From the NCBI RefSeq assembly GCF_027257175.1, contig NZ_JAPFGD010000003.1, forward strand, positions 124,001 to 188,000: a stretch of DNA of 64,000 bases, in the 5' to 3' direction. Source of the stretch: Castellaniella sp. S9. Its GTDB lineage: Bacteria; Pseudomonadota; Gammaproteobacteria; Burkholderiales; Burkholderiaceae_B. The number at the start of each line of letters is the position of its first letter. Within the stretch, counting starts at the first letter, position 1. The position numbers were made by a program, and so were the translations under genes. The notes beneath the pieces are model-generated. The model ran no database searches and was not told the DNA's origin. It saw only the letters and a program-made list of their open reading frames with translations. Positions 33,126 to 42,210 of the stretch are shown here, in pieces.

Positions 33126-34115
33126 ATGTATACGAATCCGCAGCCCACCGCCCAGGCCTTGCGCGCCAGCGCCGAACGTTGCTTCGACATCCAGATCGCC
33201 GCCCTGCAGGCGCTGCGCGGCCGGATCGGCGACGACTTCGCCGAGGCTGCCGGCATGGTCCTGGCCTGCCAGGGACGGGTGGTGGTGACCGGCATCGGCA
33301 AGTCCGGCCACGTGGCCCGCAAGATCGCGGCCACGCTGGCCTCGACCGGCACGCCGGCCTTCTTCATGCACGCCGCCGAGGCCATCCATGGCGACCTGGG
33401 CATGCTCACCGGCCAGGACATCCTGCTGGCGATCTCGTATTCGGGTTCCGCCCAGGAACTCATCACCATCATCTCGGTGGCCAAGCGCATGGGCACGCGC
33501 ATCATGGCCCTGACCGGCCGTCCGGATTCCGAGCTCGCCCACAGCGCCGACCTCGTCCTCGAGGCCGCCGTCGCCCAGGAGGCCTGCCCGCTCAACCTGG
33601 CGCCCACCGCCAGCACGACGGCGGCGCTGGTGATGGGGGATGCCCTGGCGGTCGCCTGCCTCGAGGCGCGCGGCTTCAGCCGCGACGACTTTGCGCGCTC
33701 GCATCCGGGCGGCGCGCTGGGGCGACGCCTGCTCACCTCGGTGGCCGACGTCATGCGCACCGGCGCGGCCCTGCCGCTGGTGGCCGAGGACACCCTGATT
33801 CCCGACGCCCTCACGGAAATGTCCTCCAAGGGCATGGGCATGGCCATCGTGCTCGATGCGTCGCGCCGCCCGGTGGGCCTCTTTACCGACGGCGACCTGC
33901 GCCGCATGATCGCCCAGCATGGCGACATCCGCGCCATGGCCGTATCGGCGGGCATGAGCCGCCATCCCAAGGCCATCGGCCCCGAGGCCCCCGCCATCGA
34001 GGCCGCCACCCTGATGGATGCGCACAAGCTCAACCAGATGCTGGTGCGGGATGGGGACGGGCTATTATTAGGTGCCCTGCACATGCACGACCTCCTCGCC
34101 GCAAAGGTGATCTGA
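33126..34115 (+). CDS. kdsD: D-arabinose 5-phosphate isomerase
   Basis: KdsD isomerises ribulose-5-phosphate to arabinose-5-phosphate, the first committed step to Kdo. The 329-residue protein has an N-terminal SIS domain (VVVTGIGKSGHVARKIAATL, ISYSGSAQELI, SHPGGALGRRLL) and two C-terminal CBS domains (about 205-329). It heads a five-gene Kdo/LPS-transport operon; its stop overlaps the kdsC start (TGATG). Confidence 0.95.
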   Translation: MYTNPQPTAQALRASAERCFDIQIAALQALRGRIGDDFAEAAGMVLACQGRVVVTGIGKSGHVARKIAATLASTGTPAFFMHAAEAIHGDLGMLTGQDILLAISYSGSAQELITIISVAKRMGTRIMALTGRPDSELAHSADLVLEAAVAQEACPLNLAPTASTTAALVMGDALAVACLEARGFSRDDFARSHPGGALGRRLLTSVADVMRTGAALPLVAEDTLIPDALTEMSSKGMGMAIVLDASRRPVGLFTDGDLRRMIAQHGDIRAMAVSAGMSRHPKAIGPEAPAIEAATLMDAHKLNQMLVRDGDGLLLGALHMHDLLAAKVI

Positions 34116-34717
34116 TGAACGAGCAGCCCGCTTTCTCGCACCCTTCCGAGGCCCAGATCCTGGCCCGGGTGAGCCCTGCCGTCCAGGAGCGCGCGCGCGC
34201 CGTGCGCATGATGGTCTTCGACGTGGACGGCGTCCTGACCGACGGCAGCCTCTGGTACGGCGAGCACGGCGAGGCGCTCAAGGCCTTCCACGCCCTGGAC
34301 GGCCACGGCATGCGCTTGCTGAACGAGCAAGGGGTGGCCGTGGCCTGGCTCACCGGCCGGCAAAGCGCGATCACCGCGCGGCGCGCCGCCGAACTGGGCA
34401 TATCTCCCGTCGTCCAGGGCGTGCGCGACAAGGCGCAGGCCATCGAAGCCCTGACGCGCGAGGCCGGCCTGGACCTCGGCCGCGTCGGCTACATGGGCGA
34501 CGACATCATCGACCTGCCGGTCCTGCGGCGCGTCGGGTTCGCCGCCAGCGTGCCCAACGCCCCCCTGTACGTCAGCCAGGCGGCGCACTGGGTCTCCACC
34601 CAGCGCGGCGGCGCCGGCGCCGTGCGCGAATGCTGCGACCTGATCCTCGCCGCCCAGGGCCGCATGCTGGCCTGTTTCACGGCCACCCTGTCGCCGCTGG
34701 GCGGAAGCATCCAATGA
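34115..34717 (+). CDS. kdsC: 3-deoxy-D-manno-octulosonate 8-phosphate phosphatase
   Basis: KdsC dephosphorylates Kdo-8-phosphate. The 200-residue HAD phosphatase has motif I FDVDGVLTDGSL, motif II WLTGRQSAIT, the conserved GVRDKAQA lysine and motif IV GYMGDDIIDLPVL. It is a C0-type HAD without a large cap. It starts inside the kdsD stop and its own stop overlaps lptC (ATGA). Confidence 0.95.
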   Translation: MNEQPAFSHPSEAQILARVSPAVQERARAVRMMVFDVDGVLTDGSLWYGEHGEALKAFHALDGHGMRLLNEQGVAVAWLTGRQSAITARRAAELGISPVVQGVRDKAQAIEALTREAGLDLGRVGYMGDDIIDLPVLRRVGFAASVPNAPLYVSQAAHWVSTQRGGAGAVRECCDLILAAQGRMLACFTATLSPLGGSIQ

Positions 34718-35331
34718 AGGAGCGTTTCCCCAGCCTGGTGGCCGTGCTGCTGCTGGCCCTGCTCGTGATCGGCACCTGGTGGGCGTCGGACTACACGCTG
34801 CGCTCCATCGAGATCGACCCCCCGCGCCGCATCACGCACGAGCGCGACTCGTGGTCCGACCATTTCGTGATGGTGCGGACCGACCCGCAGGGCCTCGCCA
34901 TCAATCGCCTCGAGGGTTCGGCGATGGAACACTTCCCCGACACCGACGCCTACGAGGTCACGCAGCCGCAGGCGGTCAGCCACCATCCGGGATCGCCGGT
35001 CACGGTCGGCACCTCGGACCACGCGACCATGGACCAGAACGGCGAGCGCATCGTGATGGTCGGCCATGCCCACCTGAAACGCCTGCCCGATGCCGAGCAC
35101 AAGCTGCTGGACGTCCGCAGCGAGCGCCTGGTCCTCAAGCCCGACCAGGACCTCGTCTACACCGACCAGCCCGCATTGGTGGTCAACGGCCAATCCACCA
35201 TGCGCGGCACCGGCATGCGCTACGATAACCGCAGCCGCCAGCTGATGGTTTATTCTTCCAGCGACGTCAAGATCTCCGGCGAAGAGCAAGGCGCCAGGAC
35301 AACCACGCCCCGAAAGACATCCCAGCCATGA
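34714..35331 (+). CDS. lptC: LPS export system protein LptC
   Basis: LptC is the bitopic inner-membrane protein that takes LPS from LptBFG and passes it to LptA. The 205-residue protein has one N-terminal transmembrane segment ([20 protein letters not shown]) and a periplasmic beta-jellyroll ([34 protein letters not shown]). The ATG overlaps the kdsC stop, and the lptA start overlaps its own stop, each by 4 nt. Confidence 0.93.
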   Translation: MKERFPSLVAVLLLALLVIGTWWASDYTLRSIEIDPPRRITHERDSWSDHFVMVRTDPQGLAINRLEGSAMEHFPDTDAYEVTQPQAVSHHPGSPVTVGTSDHATMDQNGERIVMVGHAHLKRLPDAEHKLLDVRSERLVLKPDQDLVYTDQPALVVNGQSTMRGTGMRYDNRSRQLMVYSSSDVKISGEEQGARTTTPRKTSQP

Positions 35332-35957
35332 ACAAAAAGTACATCGCAATCCTGGCCGTGCTGGCCTGCCTGCATGCCCCCGCCATTCTGGCACAGGCCT
35401 CCGGCACGCCTGCCGAGGCGCCACCCCCTTCCGATACGGCGCCCGCCTCCGGCGAAGCCGCCGAGCCGGACACCCTGATCCTGTCGGACACGCTGCATTA
35501 CGACGACGTCAAAAAGGAAAGCACCTTCACCGGCAACGTCGTCCTGACCCGGGGCGCCATGACCCTACGCTCGGACAAGCTCGTCACCCGCGAGGATGCC
35601 GACGGCTACCAGTACGGCACGGCCACGGCCGACAAGGCCGGACTGGTGCACATCCGCCAGGAAAACCCCGAAAAATTCGAAACCATCAAGGCCAGCGGGG
35701 TGCGCGCGGAATACGACGGCAAAACCGAGGAGGTCACCCTGATCGGCCAGGCCGTCATCACCCGCTACATCTGCGGCAAGCCCTTCGACAACCTGCGCGG
35801 CGCCCGCGTCATCTATCACCAGAAAGACGGCACCTACGAGGCCTTCGGCGGGGCCGACTCGGCCGGCGAGGGCGGCAGGGTGCGCTCGCTGACCAAGCCA
35901 CGCGCCCAGGCGGACCAGGCGGCGGCCGAATGCCGCAACAAGGCCCCCGGTCAATGA
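35328..35957 (+). CDS. lptA: LPS transport periplasmic protein LptA
   Basis: LptA forms the periplasmic bridge for LPS. The 209-residue protein has a signal peptide [20 protein letters not shown] with probable cleavage at ILAQA, then an OstA-like jellyroll ([55 protein letters not shown]). Basic C-terminal tail. Coupled by ATGA overlaps to lptC and lptB. Confidence 0.94.
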   Translation: MNKKYIAILAVLACLHAPAILAQASGTPAEAPPPSDTAPASGEAAEPDTLILSDTLHYDDVKKESTFTGNVVLTRGAMTLRSDKLVTREDADGYQYGTATADKAGLVHIRQENPEKFETIKASGVRAEYDGKTEEVTLIGQAVITRYICGKPFDNLRGARVIYHQKDGTYEAFGGADSAGEGGRVRSLTKPRAQADQAAAECRNKAPGQ

Positions 35958-36754
35958 CGTCCGCGCATAGCGACACCCCGCAGCAAGGCACGCCCGATCC
36001 CACCGAGACGCCGGCGCACGGCTTGCGCGCCATCGGCCTGGGCAAGACCTACGGCCGGCGCGCCGTCGTTCAGGACGTCACCCTGTCGGTCCAAAGCGGC
36101 GAGGTCGTCGGCCTGCTGGGCCCCAACGGCGCCGGCAAGACCACCAGCTTCTACATGATCGTCGGGCTGATTCCCACCGACACCGGGCGCATCCTGATCG
36201 ACGACGTCGACATCACCGCGATACCCATGCACCGGCGCGCGCGCCTGGGCCTGTCCTACCTGCCCCAGGACGCCTCGGTATTCCGCCGGCTGACCGTCGA
36301 GGAGAACATCCGCGCCGTGCTCGAGCTGGTGCGCACGCCCGAAGGCCGTCCGCTGACGGCCTCCGTGCTGGACGACCGCCTGGAATCGCTGATCGACGAG
36401 TTGCAGATCGAGCACATCCGCCGCAACATGGCGATTTCGCTGTCGGGCGGCGAGCGCCGCCGGGTCGAGATCGCCCGGGCGCTGGCGACGCAGCCGCGCT
36501 TCATCCTGCTGGACGAGCCCTTCGCGGGGGTCGACCCCATCGCCGTGATCGAGATCCAGCGCATCGTGCAGTTCCTCAAGGGCCGCAACATCGGCGTGCT
36601 GATCACCGACCACAATGTGCGCGAAACCCTCGGCATCTGCGATCGCGCCTACATCATCAGCGAGGGCAAGGTCCTCACCAACGGCCATCCCAACGAGATC
36701 ATCGACAACGAGGCCGTGCGCCAGGTCTACCTGGGCAAGAACTTCCGCATGTAG
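35954..36754 (+). CDS. lptB: LPS export ABC transporter ATP-binding protein LptB
   Basis: LptB powers LPS extraction with LptFG. The 266-residue ATPase has Walker [22 protein letters not shown]-loop [17 protein letters not shown], signature [15 protein letters not shown], Walker [17 protein letters not shown] and the switch His in ITDHNVRET. About 25 residues precede the family's usual start; the ATG at 35954 overlapping the lptA stop is used, though a later start is possible. lptFG are elsewhere. Confidence 0.95.
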   Translation: MTSAHSDTPQQGTPDPTETPAHGLRAIGLGKTYGRRAVVQDVTLSVQSGEVVGLLGPNGAGKTTSFYMIVGLIPTDTGRILIDDVDITAIPMHRRARLGLSYLPQDASVFRRLTVEENIRAVLELVRTPEGRPLTASVLDDRLESLIDELQIEHIRRNMAISLSGGERRRVEIARALATQPRFILLDEPFAGVDPIAVIEIQRIVQFLKGRNIGVLITDHNVRETLGICDRAYIISEGKVLTNGHPNEIIDNEAVRQVYLGKNFRM

Positions 36755-36802
36755 GCCCCCTCGGCGCAACGCCGCCCCCGCCCGGACGTTGATCCGACCC
36801 CC

Positions 36803-36830
36803 TTGATTTAACCCGGGCAAACGGTACACT
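36803..36830 (+). promoter_or_regulatory. Sigma-70 promoter for hpf
   Basis: TTGATT (36803-36808) and TACACT (36825-36830) with a 16-bp spacer, about 100 bp before the hpf ATG. This occupies the lptB-hpf gap, where E. coli carries rpoN. Confidence 0.6.
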
Positions 36831-36930
36831 GGTTTCATCAGCATCCGTTCTTCAACCACCCATAGGAGACCCGCCAACGAACCAAACCGTGCCCCGCGCA
36901 CACCCGTTTTCTCTTGCAAGGAGTCTGAAT

Positions 36931-37257
36931 ATGAGCTTGAGCATCAGCGGTCGTCACTTGGAAGTCACCCCCGCCATCCGTGAATACGTCCTGAACAAGA
37001 TCTCCAGGATCACGCGGCATTTCGACAGCGTCATCGACACCCAGGTCATGCTCTCGATCGAGCGGCTGAAACACACTGCGGAAGTCACCGTGCACATGCG
37101 CGGCAAGGACATCCACTGCGCCGCCAGCGACGAAAACCTCTACGCAGCCATCGACCTGCTGGCCGACAAGATCGACCGCCAGGTCATCAAGCACAAGACC
37201 AAGACGCAAACCTATGCGCATGAACCTCCGAAACGCCAGGTGCTCGCCACCGAATAG
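36931..37257 (+). CDS. hpf: Ribosome hibernation promoting factor (HPF/YfiA family)
   Basis: A 108-residue short-type HPF that binds the 30S decoding region and promotes 100S dimers in resting cells. MSLSISGRHLEVTPAIREYV and HMRGKDIHCAASDENLYAAI are family signatures, with a basic C-terminal tail. AAGGAG lies 7 nt before the ATG at 36931; the ORF start at 36889 lacks a ribosome site. It precedes ptsN, as in the rpoN cluster of other proteobacteria, but rpoN itself is absent here. Confidence 0.93.
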   Translation: MSLSISGRHLEVTPAIREYVLNKISRITRHFDSVIDTQVMLSIERLKHTAEVTVHMRGKDIHCAASDENLYAAIDLLADKIDRQVIKHKTKTQTYAHEPPKRQVLATE

Positions 37258-37293
37258 GTCGGCATCCCCAAAACCTCCAGGCGTTTAAAATCG

Positions 37294-37320
37294 TGGCCTC
37301 GATACAGGAAATCGGGGCCA
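37294..37320 (+). promoter_or_regulatory. 10-bp hairpin between hpf and ptsN
   Basis: TGGCCTCGAT-ACAGGAA-ATCGGGGCCA: a 10-bp stem with one G-U pair and a 7-nt loop, 36 bp past the hpf stop. No T-run follows on the plus strand, so termination is doubtful; it may protect the hpf mRNA 3' end. The ptsN -10-like TATAAT lies at 37376-37381. Confidence 0.4.
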
Positions 37321-37387
37321 TAATCATGTCTGAGACCCTCCGGGCAGGGTGCGCGCACAGGGCGCGGATGCCTCCTATAATGACACC

Positions 37388-37885
37388 ATGAACCTGACGC
37401 CACGCATTCTGTCGCCGTCCGACATCATCCTGGATCTTGCCGCCACCAGCAAAAAGCGCGCGTTCGAGCAGGCCGGCCTGCTGTTCGAGAACAACCACGG
37501 GGTATCCCGCATGGCGGTCTTTCACAGCCTGATCGCCCGCGAGCGCCTGGGCTCGACCGCGCTTGGACACGACGTCGCCATCCCGCACGGCCGCCTCAAG
37601 GATCTGCGCGAGCCCCATGCCGCCTTCATCCGGCTGGCCGAACCAGTCCGATTCGACGCCAATGACGGACGCACCGCCCGGCTGCTGTTTTTCCTGCTGA
37701 TCCCGGAAACCGCCACCCAGACCCACCTGGACCTGCTGGCCGAGATCGCCCGCCTGATGTCCGACGCCTCGATTCGCCACGCCCTGACCCATTCGCAGGA
37801 CATCGCCGAGATCCACCGGATCCTCCTGGCGGAGCAACCTGCGCGCACGCTCGAACATGCTGACCATTCAAGATCTGATTCGTGA
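37388..37885 (+). CDS. ptsN: PTS IIA-like nitrogen regulatory protein PtsN
   Basis: EIIANtr of the nitrogen-related phosphotransferase system. The 165-residue protein has the phosphorylation site GHDVAIPHGRL with His 67 and the ARLLFFLLIPETATQTHLDLLAEIARL core (quoted partly). It regulates K+ transport and other processes by its phosphorylation state; the PtsP/PtsO partners are not in the window. Start 37388 is chosen on family alignment (MNLTPRILSPSDI). The gene overlaps hprK by 29 bp. Confidence 0.92.
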   Translation: MNLTPRILSPSDIILDLAATSKKRAFEQAGLLFENNHGVSRMAVFHSLIARERLGSTALGHDVAIPHGRLKDLREPHAAFIRLAEPVRFDANDGRTARLLFFLLIPETATQTHLDLLAEIARLMSDASIRHALTHSQDIAEIHRILLAEQPARTLEHADHSRSDS

Positions 37886-38795
37886 CAACGCCGAAAAGAT
37901 CTCTTTCACCTGGATCGCCGGCCAGGACGCCTCGGCTCGACGCATCCTCCCCGACACCAACCGTTCCGCCGCCGACCTGGTCGGCCACCTGAACCTGATC
38001 CACCCGGGGCGCATACAGGTTTTCGGCGCCGAGGAGCTCGCCTACTACCTGCGCTTCGAGCCCCAACGCCGCATCCACCACCTCGAGGACCTGGTCGCCG
38101 GCGGGGTCCCCGCCATCGTCCTGGCGGCCGACATCGACGTCCCCGACGACCTGCGCGATTTCTGCATCGCGCACGAGGTGCCGCTGCTGGGCACGCCGAT
38201 CGACGCGTCCCACCTGATCGACCTGCTGCGCATCTATCTGGGCAAGCGCATGGCGCCCCGAACCACCGTCCACGGCGTCTTCATGGATGTCCTGGGGCTG
38301 GGTGTGCTGATCACCGGGGAATCCGGCCTGGGCAAGAGCGAACTCGCTCTCGAACTGATCTCGCGCGGGCATGGACTGGTCGCCGACGATGCGGTGGAAC
38401 TTTCGCGCACCGCCCCCAATTTCGTCGAGGGACAATGCCCGGCGCTGCTGCAGAACCTCCTCGAGGTGCGCGGCCTGGGCCTGCTGGACATCCGCACGAT
38501 ATTCGGCGAGACCTCGGTGCGCCGCAAGATGAAAATAAAGCTCATCGTCCACCTGCTGCGCATGACGCCCGACACCTTCGAGCGCCTGCCGATGAAGGAC
38601 GAATACGAGGACATCCTGGGCATCCCCATCCGCCGCGTCATGCTGCAGGTGGCCGCCGGCCGCAACCTCGCGGTGCTGGTCGAGGCGGCGGTGCGCAACA
38701 CCATCCTGAACCTGCGCGGCATCGACACCATGGGCGACTTCATCGAACGCCAGGCCCTGGCCATCATGGAGAACAGCCGCGAGGCCAAGCCATGA
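37857..38795 (+). CDS. hprK: HPr kinase/phosphorylase
   Basis: HprK phosphorylates and dephosphorylates a seryl residue of HPr. The 312-residue protein has the N-terminal domain and a C-terminal kinase domain with Walker A GESGLGKSELALEL (about 155) and the family signature LEVRGLGLLDIRTIFG. The 29-bp overlap with ptsN implies coupled translation. In Gram-negative bacteria with an incomplete PTS it acts on NPr/HPr as a regulator rather than in sugar uptake. Confidence 0.94.
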   Translation: MLTIQDLIRDNAEKISFTWIAGQDASARRILPDTNRSAADLVGHLNLIHPGRIQVFGAEELAYYLRFEPQRRIHHLEDLVAGGVPAIVLAADIDVPDDLRDFCIAHEVPLLGTPIDASHLIDLLRIYLGKRMAPRTTVHGVFMDVLGLGVLITGESGLGKSELALELISRGHGLVADDAVELSRTAPNFVEGQCPALLQNLLEVRGLGLLDIRTIFGETSVRRKMKIKLIVHLLRMTPDTFERLPMKDEYEDILGIPIRRVMLQVAAGRNLAVLVEAAVRNTILNLRGIDTMGDFIERQALAIMENSREAKP

Positions 38796-38838
38796 TCCGC
38801 TTTTCGCCACCGACATCGGCAACCGCACGGGCCGCCAC

Positions 38839-39714
38839 ATGCTGAACATCGTCCTCATCACCGGCATCTCGGGTTCCGGCAAATCCGTGGCGCTGCGCAT
38901 GCTCGAGGACACCGGCTACACCTGCGTCGACAACCTCCCCGTGCGCTTCCTGCACGAGTTCATCGCCAATACGCGCGACAGCGGCCTGGAGCGCATCGCG
39001 GTGGCGATCGACGTGCGCACGCCCGGCGACCTGGACGACCTGCCCGGCGTGCTGACCAGCCTGCGCGCCATGGGCATCGCCCTGCACGTGATTTTCCTGG
39101 ACGCCGACGACCAGACCCTGATGCAGCGCTATTCCGAGTCCAGGCGGCGACACCCGCTGACCGACCGGCTGCGCCGCGAGGGGCGCGGCGCCTCGCTCGA
39201 GGAATGCATCGCCACCGAACGCGACATGCTGGCGCCGCTGCGCGATCAGGAACACGTCATCGACACCTCGGACCTGACGCCGGGACAGTTGCGCAGCTGG
39301 GTGCGCGACCTGGTGCAGGCGGACCGTTCCTCGGTGATCCTCACGTTCGAGTCCTTTGCCTACAAGCGCGGCGCCCCCCACGACGCCGACCTGGTGTTCG
39401 ACGTCCGCTGCCTGCCCAACCCCTACTACGACCGGCGCCTGCGGCCGCTGACCGGCCGCGACGAAGCGGTGGCGGCCTGGCTGGCCCAGTTCGGCAGCGT
39501 CGAGGCCATGATCGACGATATCTCGGCCTTCATCCGCAAATGGCTGCCGCTGTACATGCAGGACACCCGCAATTACCTGACCGTGGCCATCGGCTGCACC
39601 GGCGGCCAGCACCGCTCCGTCTACGTCACCGAGCAGCTCGCGCTGCGGTTCGCCGACCACTCGCCCCTGCTCATCCGCCACCGCAACCACCTGTTGCACA
39701 ACCCGGTCTCATGA
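38839..39714 (+). CDS. rapZ: RNase adapter protein RapZ
   Basis: RapZ binds nucleotides and, in enterobacteria, delivers the GlmZ sRNA to RNase E. The 291-residue protein has P-loop ITGISGSGKSVALRMLED near the N-terminus, SRRRHPL, and the C-terminal domain FDVRCLPNPYYDRRLRPLTG and AIGCTGGQHRSVYVTEQLA. GlmZ itself is not expected in betaproteobacteria, so its RNA partner here is unknown. The stop overlaps rlpA (ATGA). Confidence 0.94.
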   Translation: MLNIVLITGISGSGKSVALRMLEDTGYTCVDNLPVRFLHEFIANTRDSGLERIAVAIDVRTPGDLDDLPGVLTSLRAMGIALHVIFLDADDQTLMQRYSESRRRHPLTDRLRREGRGASLEECIATERDMLAPLRDQEHVIDTSDLTPGQLRSWVRDLVQADRSSVILTFESFAYKRGAPHDADLVFDVRCLPNPYYDRRLRPLTGRDEAVAAWLAQFGSVEAMIDDISAFIRKWLPLYMQDTRNYLTVAIGCTGGQHRSVYVTEQLALRFADHSPLLIRHRNHLLHNPVS

Positions 39715-40670
39715 ATCGCGCGCGCCTGCTCCTCGCCATGCCCCTGTGCGCCGCACTGCTGGTCGTGGCGGGATGCGCATCGCGATCGGGCGGCGGCTAC
39801 TACAAGGACGACGGACCGGGCAGCGACATTCCAGCCGACATCCTCTCGATCCCCGATGCCGTGCCGAGGGTCGAGGCACACGCCCGGGCGAACTTCAGGC
39901 CCTATGTGGTCTTCGGCCAGCGCTACGTGCCCATCGGCGAGAACCAGCCTTACCGCCAGACCGGCGTCGCCTCCTGGTACGGCCGCAAGTTCCACGGCCA
40001 AAAGACGGCCAACGGCGAAACCTACGACATGTATGCCATGACGGCCGCCCATCCGACCCTGCCGCTGCCCAGCTATGCGCGTGTCACCCGCGCCGGCACG
40101 GGCCGCTCGGTCATCGTGCGCATCAACGACCGCGGGCCGTTCCACAGCTCGCGGATCATCGACCTGTCGTATGCCGCGGCGGCCAAGCTCGGCCTGATCG
40201 GCCCGGGCAGCGGTCAGGTCATCGTCGAGGCCATCACCAATGACGACATCCTGAGCGGGCGCTACGGCGCAACGGCCGTCGCCCGGGCGGCTGCGGCCCC
40301 GCCCGCCACACCCGCGCCCCCTCCGGCTGCGCCGGCGCCCGTCCCCACGGCGGCCGCCCCCGCCCCACTCGCCGTCGCCGCGCCGGCGCTGACGACCGCG
40401 CCCGCCCCGCGCCAGAATGCGCTCTATGCTCCGGTGACGGACGGCATCTACCTGCAGTTCGGCGCGTTCTCGTCGGAATCCAATGCCCGTGCCCTGGCAC
40501 AGCGGCTGAACCGGGAATCCGGCGGCCTGCAAGGCATGGCCGAGGTGGTCTACCAGTCGCCACTGTACAAGGTCCGCACCGGCCCCTACGACACGCGCAC
40601 CGCCGCGGTCAATGCCGCCTACGAATTATCCCTGGCGACCGGCCTGCAGGCCACGATCGCAATGGAGTGA
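39711..40670 (+). CDS. rlpA: Septal ring lytic transglycosylase RlpA with SPOR domain
   Basis: A 319-residue outer-membrane lipoprotein: lipobox VVAGC (Cys 22), a double-psi beta-barrel domain (ETGVASWYGRKFHGQKTANG region; GVASWYGRKFHG is the signature; VIVRINDRGPFHSSRIIDLS follows), an Ala/Pro-rich linker of about 50 residues, and a C-terminal SPOR domain (YLQFGAFSSESNARALAQRL, YKVRTGPYDTRTAA) that binds denuded septal glycan. It cleaves glycan strands during daughter-cell separation. Confidence 0.92.
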   Translation: MNRARLLLAMPLCAALLVVAGCASRSGGGYYKDDGPGSDIPADILSIPDAVPRVEAHARANFRPYVVFGQRYVPIGENQPYRQTGVASWYGRKFHGQKTANGETYDMYAMTAAHPTLPLPSYARVTRAGTGRSVIVRINDRGPFHSSRIIDLSYAAAAKLGLIGPGSGQVIVEAITNDDILSGRYGATAVARAAAAPPATPAPPPAAPAPVPTAAAPAPLAVAAPALTTAPAPRQNALYAPVTDGIYLQFGAFSSESNARALAQRLNRESGGLQGMAEVVYQSPLYKVRTGPYDTRTAAVNAAYELSLATGLQATIAME

Positions 40671-40683
40671 ACCCCGGCGCGCC

Positions 40684-41610
40684 TCAGCGCCGCAGCGCCC
40701 AGGCATACAGCGTCTCGCGCGGCAAGCCAGTGGCCCGCGCGCCGATCCGGGCCGCATCGCGCACCGACAGATCCTCCAGCAAGGCCTCCATCAATCGCAC
40801 GTGCTCGGGCGCAAGAACCGCCTCGGGATCCGCGGCGGGCGTCTCGTCCGGATGCAGGATCAGCACGAACTCGCCCTGGCCGCGATGCGGGTCCTCGTCC
40901 AGCCAGGCGCACGCCTGCCCCAGCGGCACGGTATGGATCTGCTCGAAGCGCTTGCTCAACTCGCGCGCGAAGGTCAGGCGCCGTTCGGAGCCGCAAGCGG
41001 CCGCCAGGTCGGCAACGCTCGCGCGCAGCCGGTGCGGGGACTCGAACAGCACCACGGGAACGTCCAACCGGCCCCAAGCCTGCAGCCACTTGCGGCGAGC
41101 CGCGGCCTTGGCCGGCGCAAAGCCCGCAAAGGCGTAGCCCGGCGCCTCGTCGGTGGTGGCGCCGCTGGCCATCAAGGCCGCGATCACGGCGCTGGGGCCG
41201 GGAATGGGCATCACCCGGTATCCCGCCTCGCGGACCCGGCGCACGATGCGCGCCCCCGGATCGCTGACCGCCGGCGCGCCCGCATCGGAAATCAGCGCCA
41301 CGCGCTCGCCGCGCGCCAGGCGCTGGACGATGGCCTCGGCCGCCTGGTTCTCGTTATGGCGATGCGCCGCCATCAGCGGCGTGCGCACGCCCCAGGCGTC
41401 CAGCAGCGCGCGGCTGCTGCGGGTGTCCTCGGCGGCAATCGCGTCGCAACGCAGCAAGGCCTGCCAGGCGCGCAGCCCCAGGTCGCCCAGGTTGCCAATG
41501 GGCGTGGCCACCACATAGAGGCACGCCTCGGGCCAGGACTGCCCGGCCACACGGCCGGCGAGACGTTTCCATGTCTCTCGCAGCTCCTCGAATTCCGCCT
41601 CATCCGTCAT
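40684..41610 (-). CDS. rsmI: 16S rRNA 2'-O-ribose C1402 methyltransferase
   Basis: RsmI methylates C1402 in the ribosomal P site. The 308-residue SAM enzyme of the tetrapyrrole-methylase fold has LYVVATPIGNLGDLGLRAWQ, AAEDTRSSRALLDAWG, HRHNENQAAE, LISDAGAPAVSDPGARIVRR and IPGPSAVIAALMASG. The ATG at 41610 has GGAG 7 nt upstream and fits the family; the longer ORF to 42033 runs antisense through yraN. It is divergent from yraN with only 36 bp between start codons. Confidence 0.95.
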   Translation of the reverse strand: MTDEAEFEELRETWKRLAGRVAGQSWPEACLYVVATPIGNLGDLGLRAWQALLRCDAIAAEDTRSSRALLDAWGVRTPLMAAHRHNENQAAEAIVQRLARGERVALISDAGAPAVSDPGARIVRRVREAGYRVMPIPGPSAVIAALMASGATTDEAPGYAFAGFAPAKAAARRKWLQAWGRLDVPVVLFESPHRLRASVADLAAACGSERRLTFARELSKRFEQIHTVPLGQACAWLDEDPHRGQGEFVLILHPDETPAADPEAVLAPEHVRLMEALLEDLSVRDAARIGARATGLPRETLYAWALRR

Positions 41611-41646
41611 ACTCGGTCTCCATTCATCCACCGCGACGGGCGCGCC

Positions 41647-42123
41647 ATGCACAACGACGATCCCTTCGAACGCGCCCGGCAGGCCCAGGCAAGCGCCATT
41701 GCCCGCCGGCGCCGCCGCGCCAAGGCCCGCCCCTCGACCGCAGCGGCCGTCCCCTGGCGCGGTTCGCCCACCCAGCGGCAGGGCCGCGCCGCGGAGACCC
41801 GCGCCGGCCGCTACCTCGAGGCGCGGGGCCTGCGCCTGGTGGCCCGCAACCTGGGCTGCAAGGCCGGTGAAATCGACCTGGTGGTCCTCGACGGCCCCGT
41901 CCTGGTCTTCGTCGAAGTGCGCGCACGCCGCGATGCCGCCTTCGGCGGCGCCGCCGCCAGTGTAAACCGGGGCAAGCAGGCGCGCCTGATCCAGGCGGCG
42001 CGCTATGTCCTGCCCCAGCTCGCGCGACGACATTTCAAAGGCCGCGTTCCGGCCTGCCGGTTCGACGTGGTCAGCCTGGAGTCCGGCGAGATCGACTGGA
42101 TCCGCAACGCGTTCACGGAATGA
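41647..42123 (+). CDS. yraN: YraN (UPF0102) nuclease-like protein
   Basis: A 158-residue protein with a basic N-terminal extension (about 40 residues, ARRRRRAKAR) before the UPF0102 domain: RQGRAAETRAGRYLEARGLR, NLGCKAGEIDLVVLDG (the E-ID pattern of restriction-like nucleases), VFVEVRARRDAAFG. Family members resemble Holliday-junction resolvases, but no activity is firmly known. No clear Shine-Dalgarno precedes the ATG. Neighbouring rsmI and downstream diaA/dolP match the conserved yraL-yraN-yraO-yraP order. Confidence 0.88.
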   Translation: MHNDDPFERARQAQASAIARRRRRAKARPSTAAAVPWRGSPTQRQGRAAETRAGRYLEARGLRLVARNLGCKAGEIDLVVLDGPVLVFVEVRARRDAAFGGAAASVNRGKQARLIQAARYVLPQLARRHFKGRVPACRFDVVSLESGEIDWIRNAFTE

Positions 42124-42210
42124 ACGAATCCTCCGCCCGCCCTCGCGCCACGCCGGAAACTGTTACCGCCCCCCAGATCCGGCCGGCGGACTCATGCGAT
42201 AATCGCTGCC

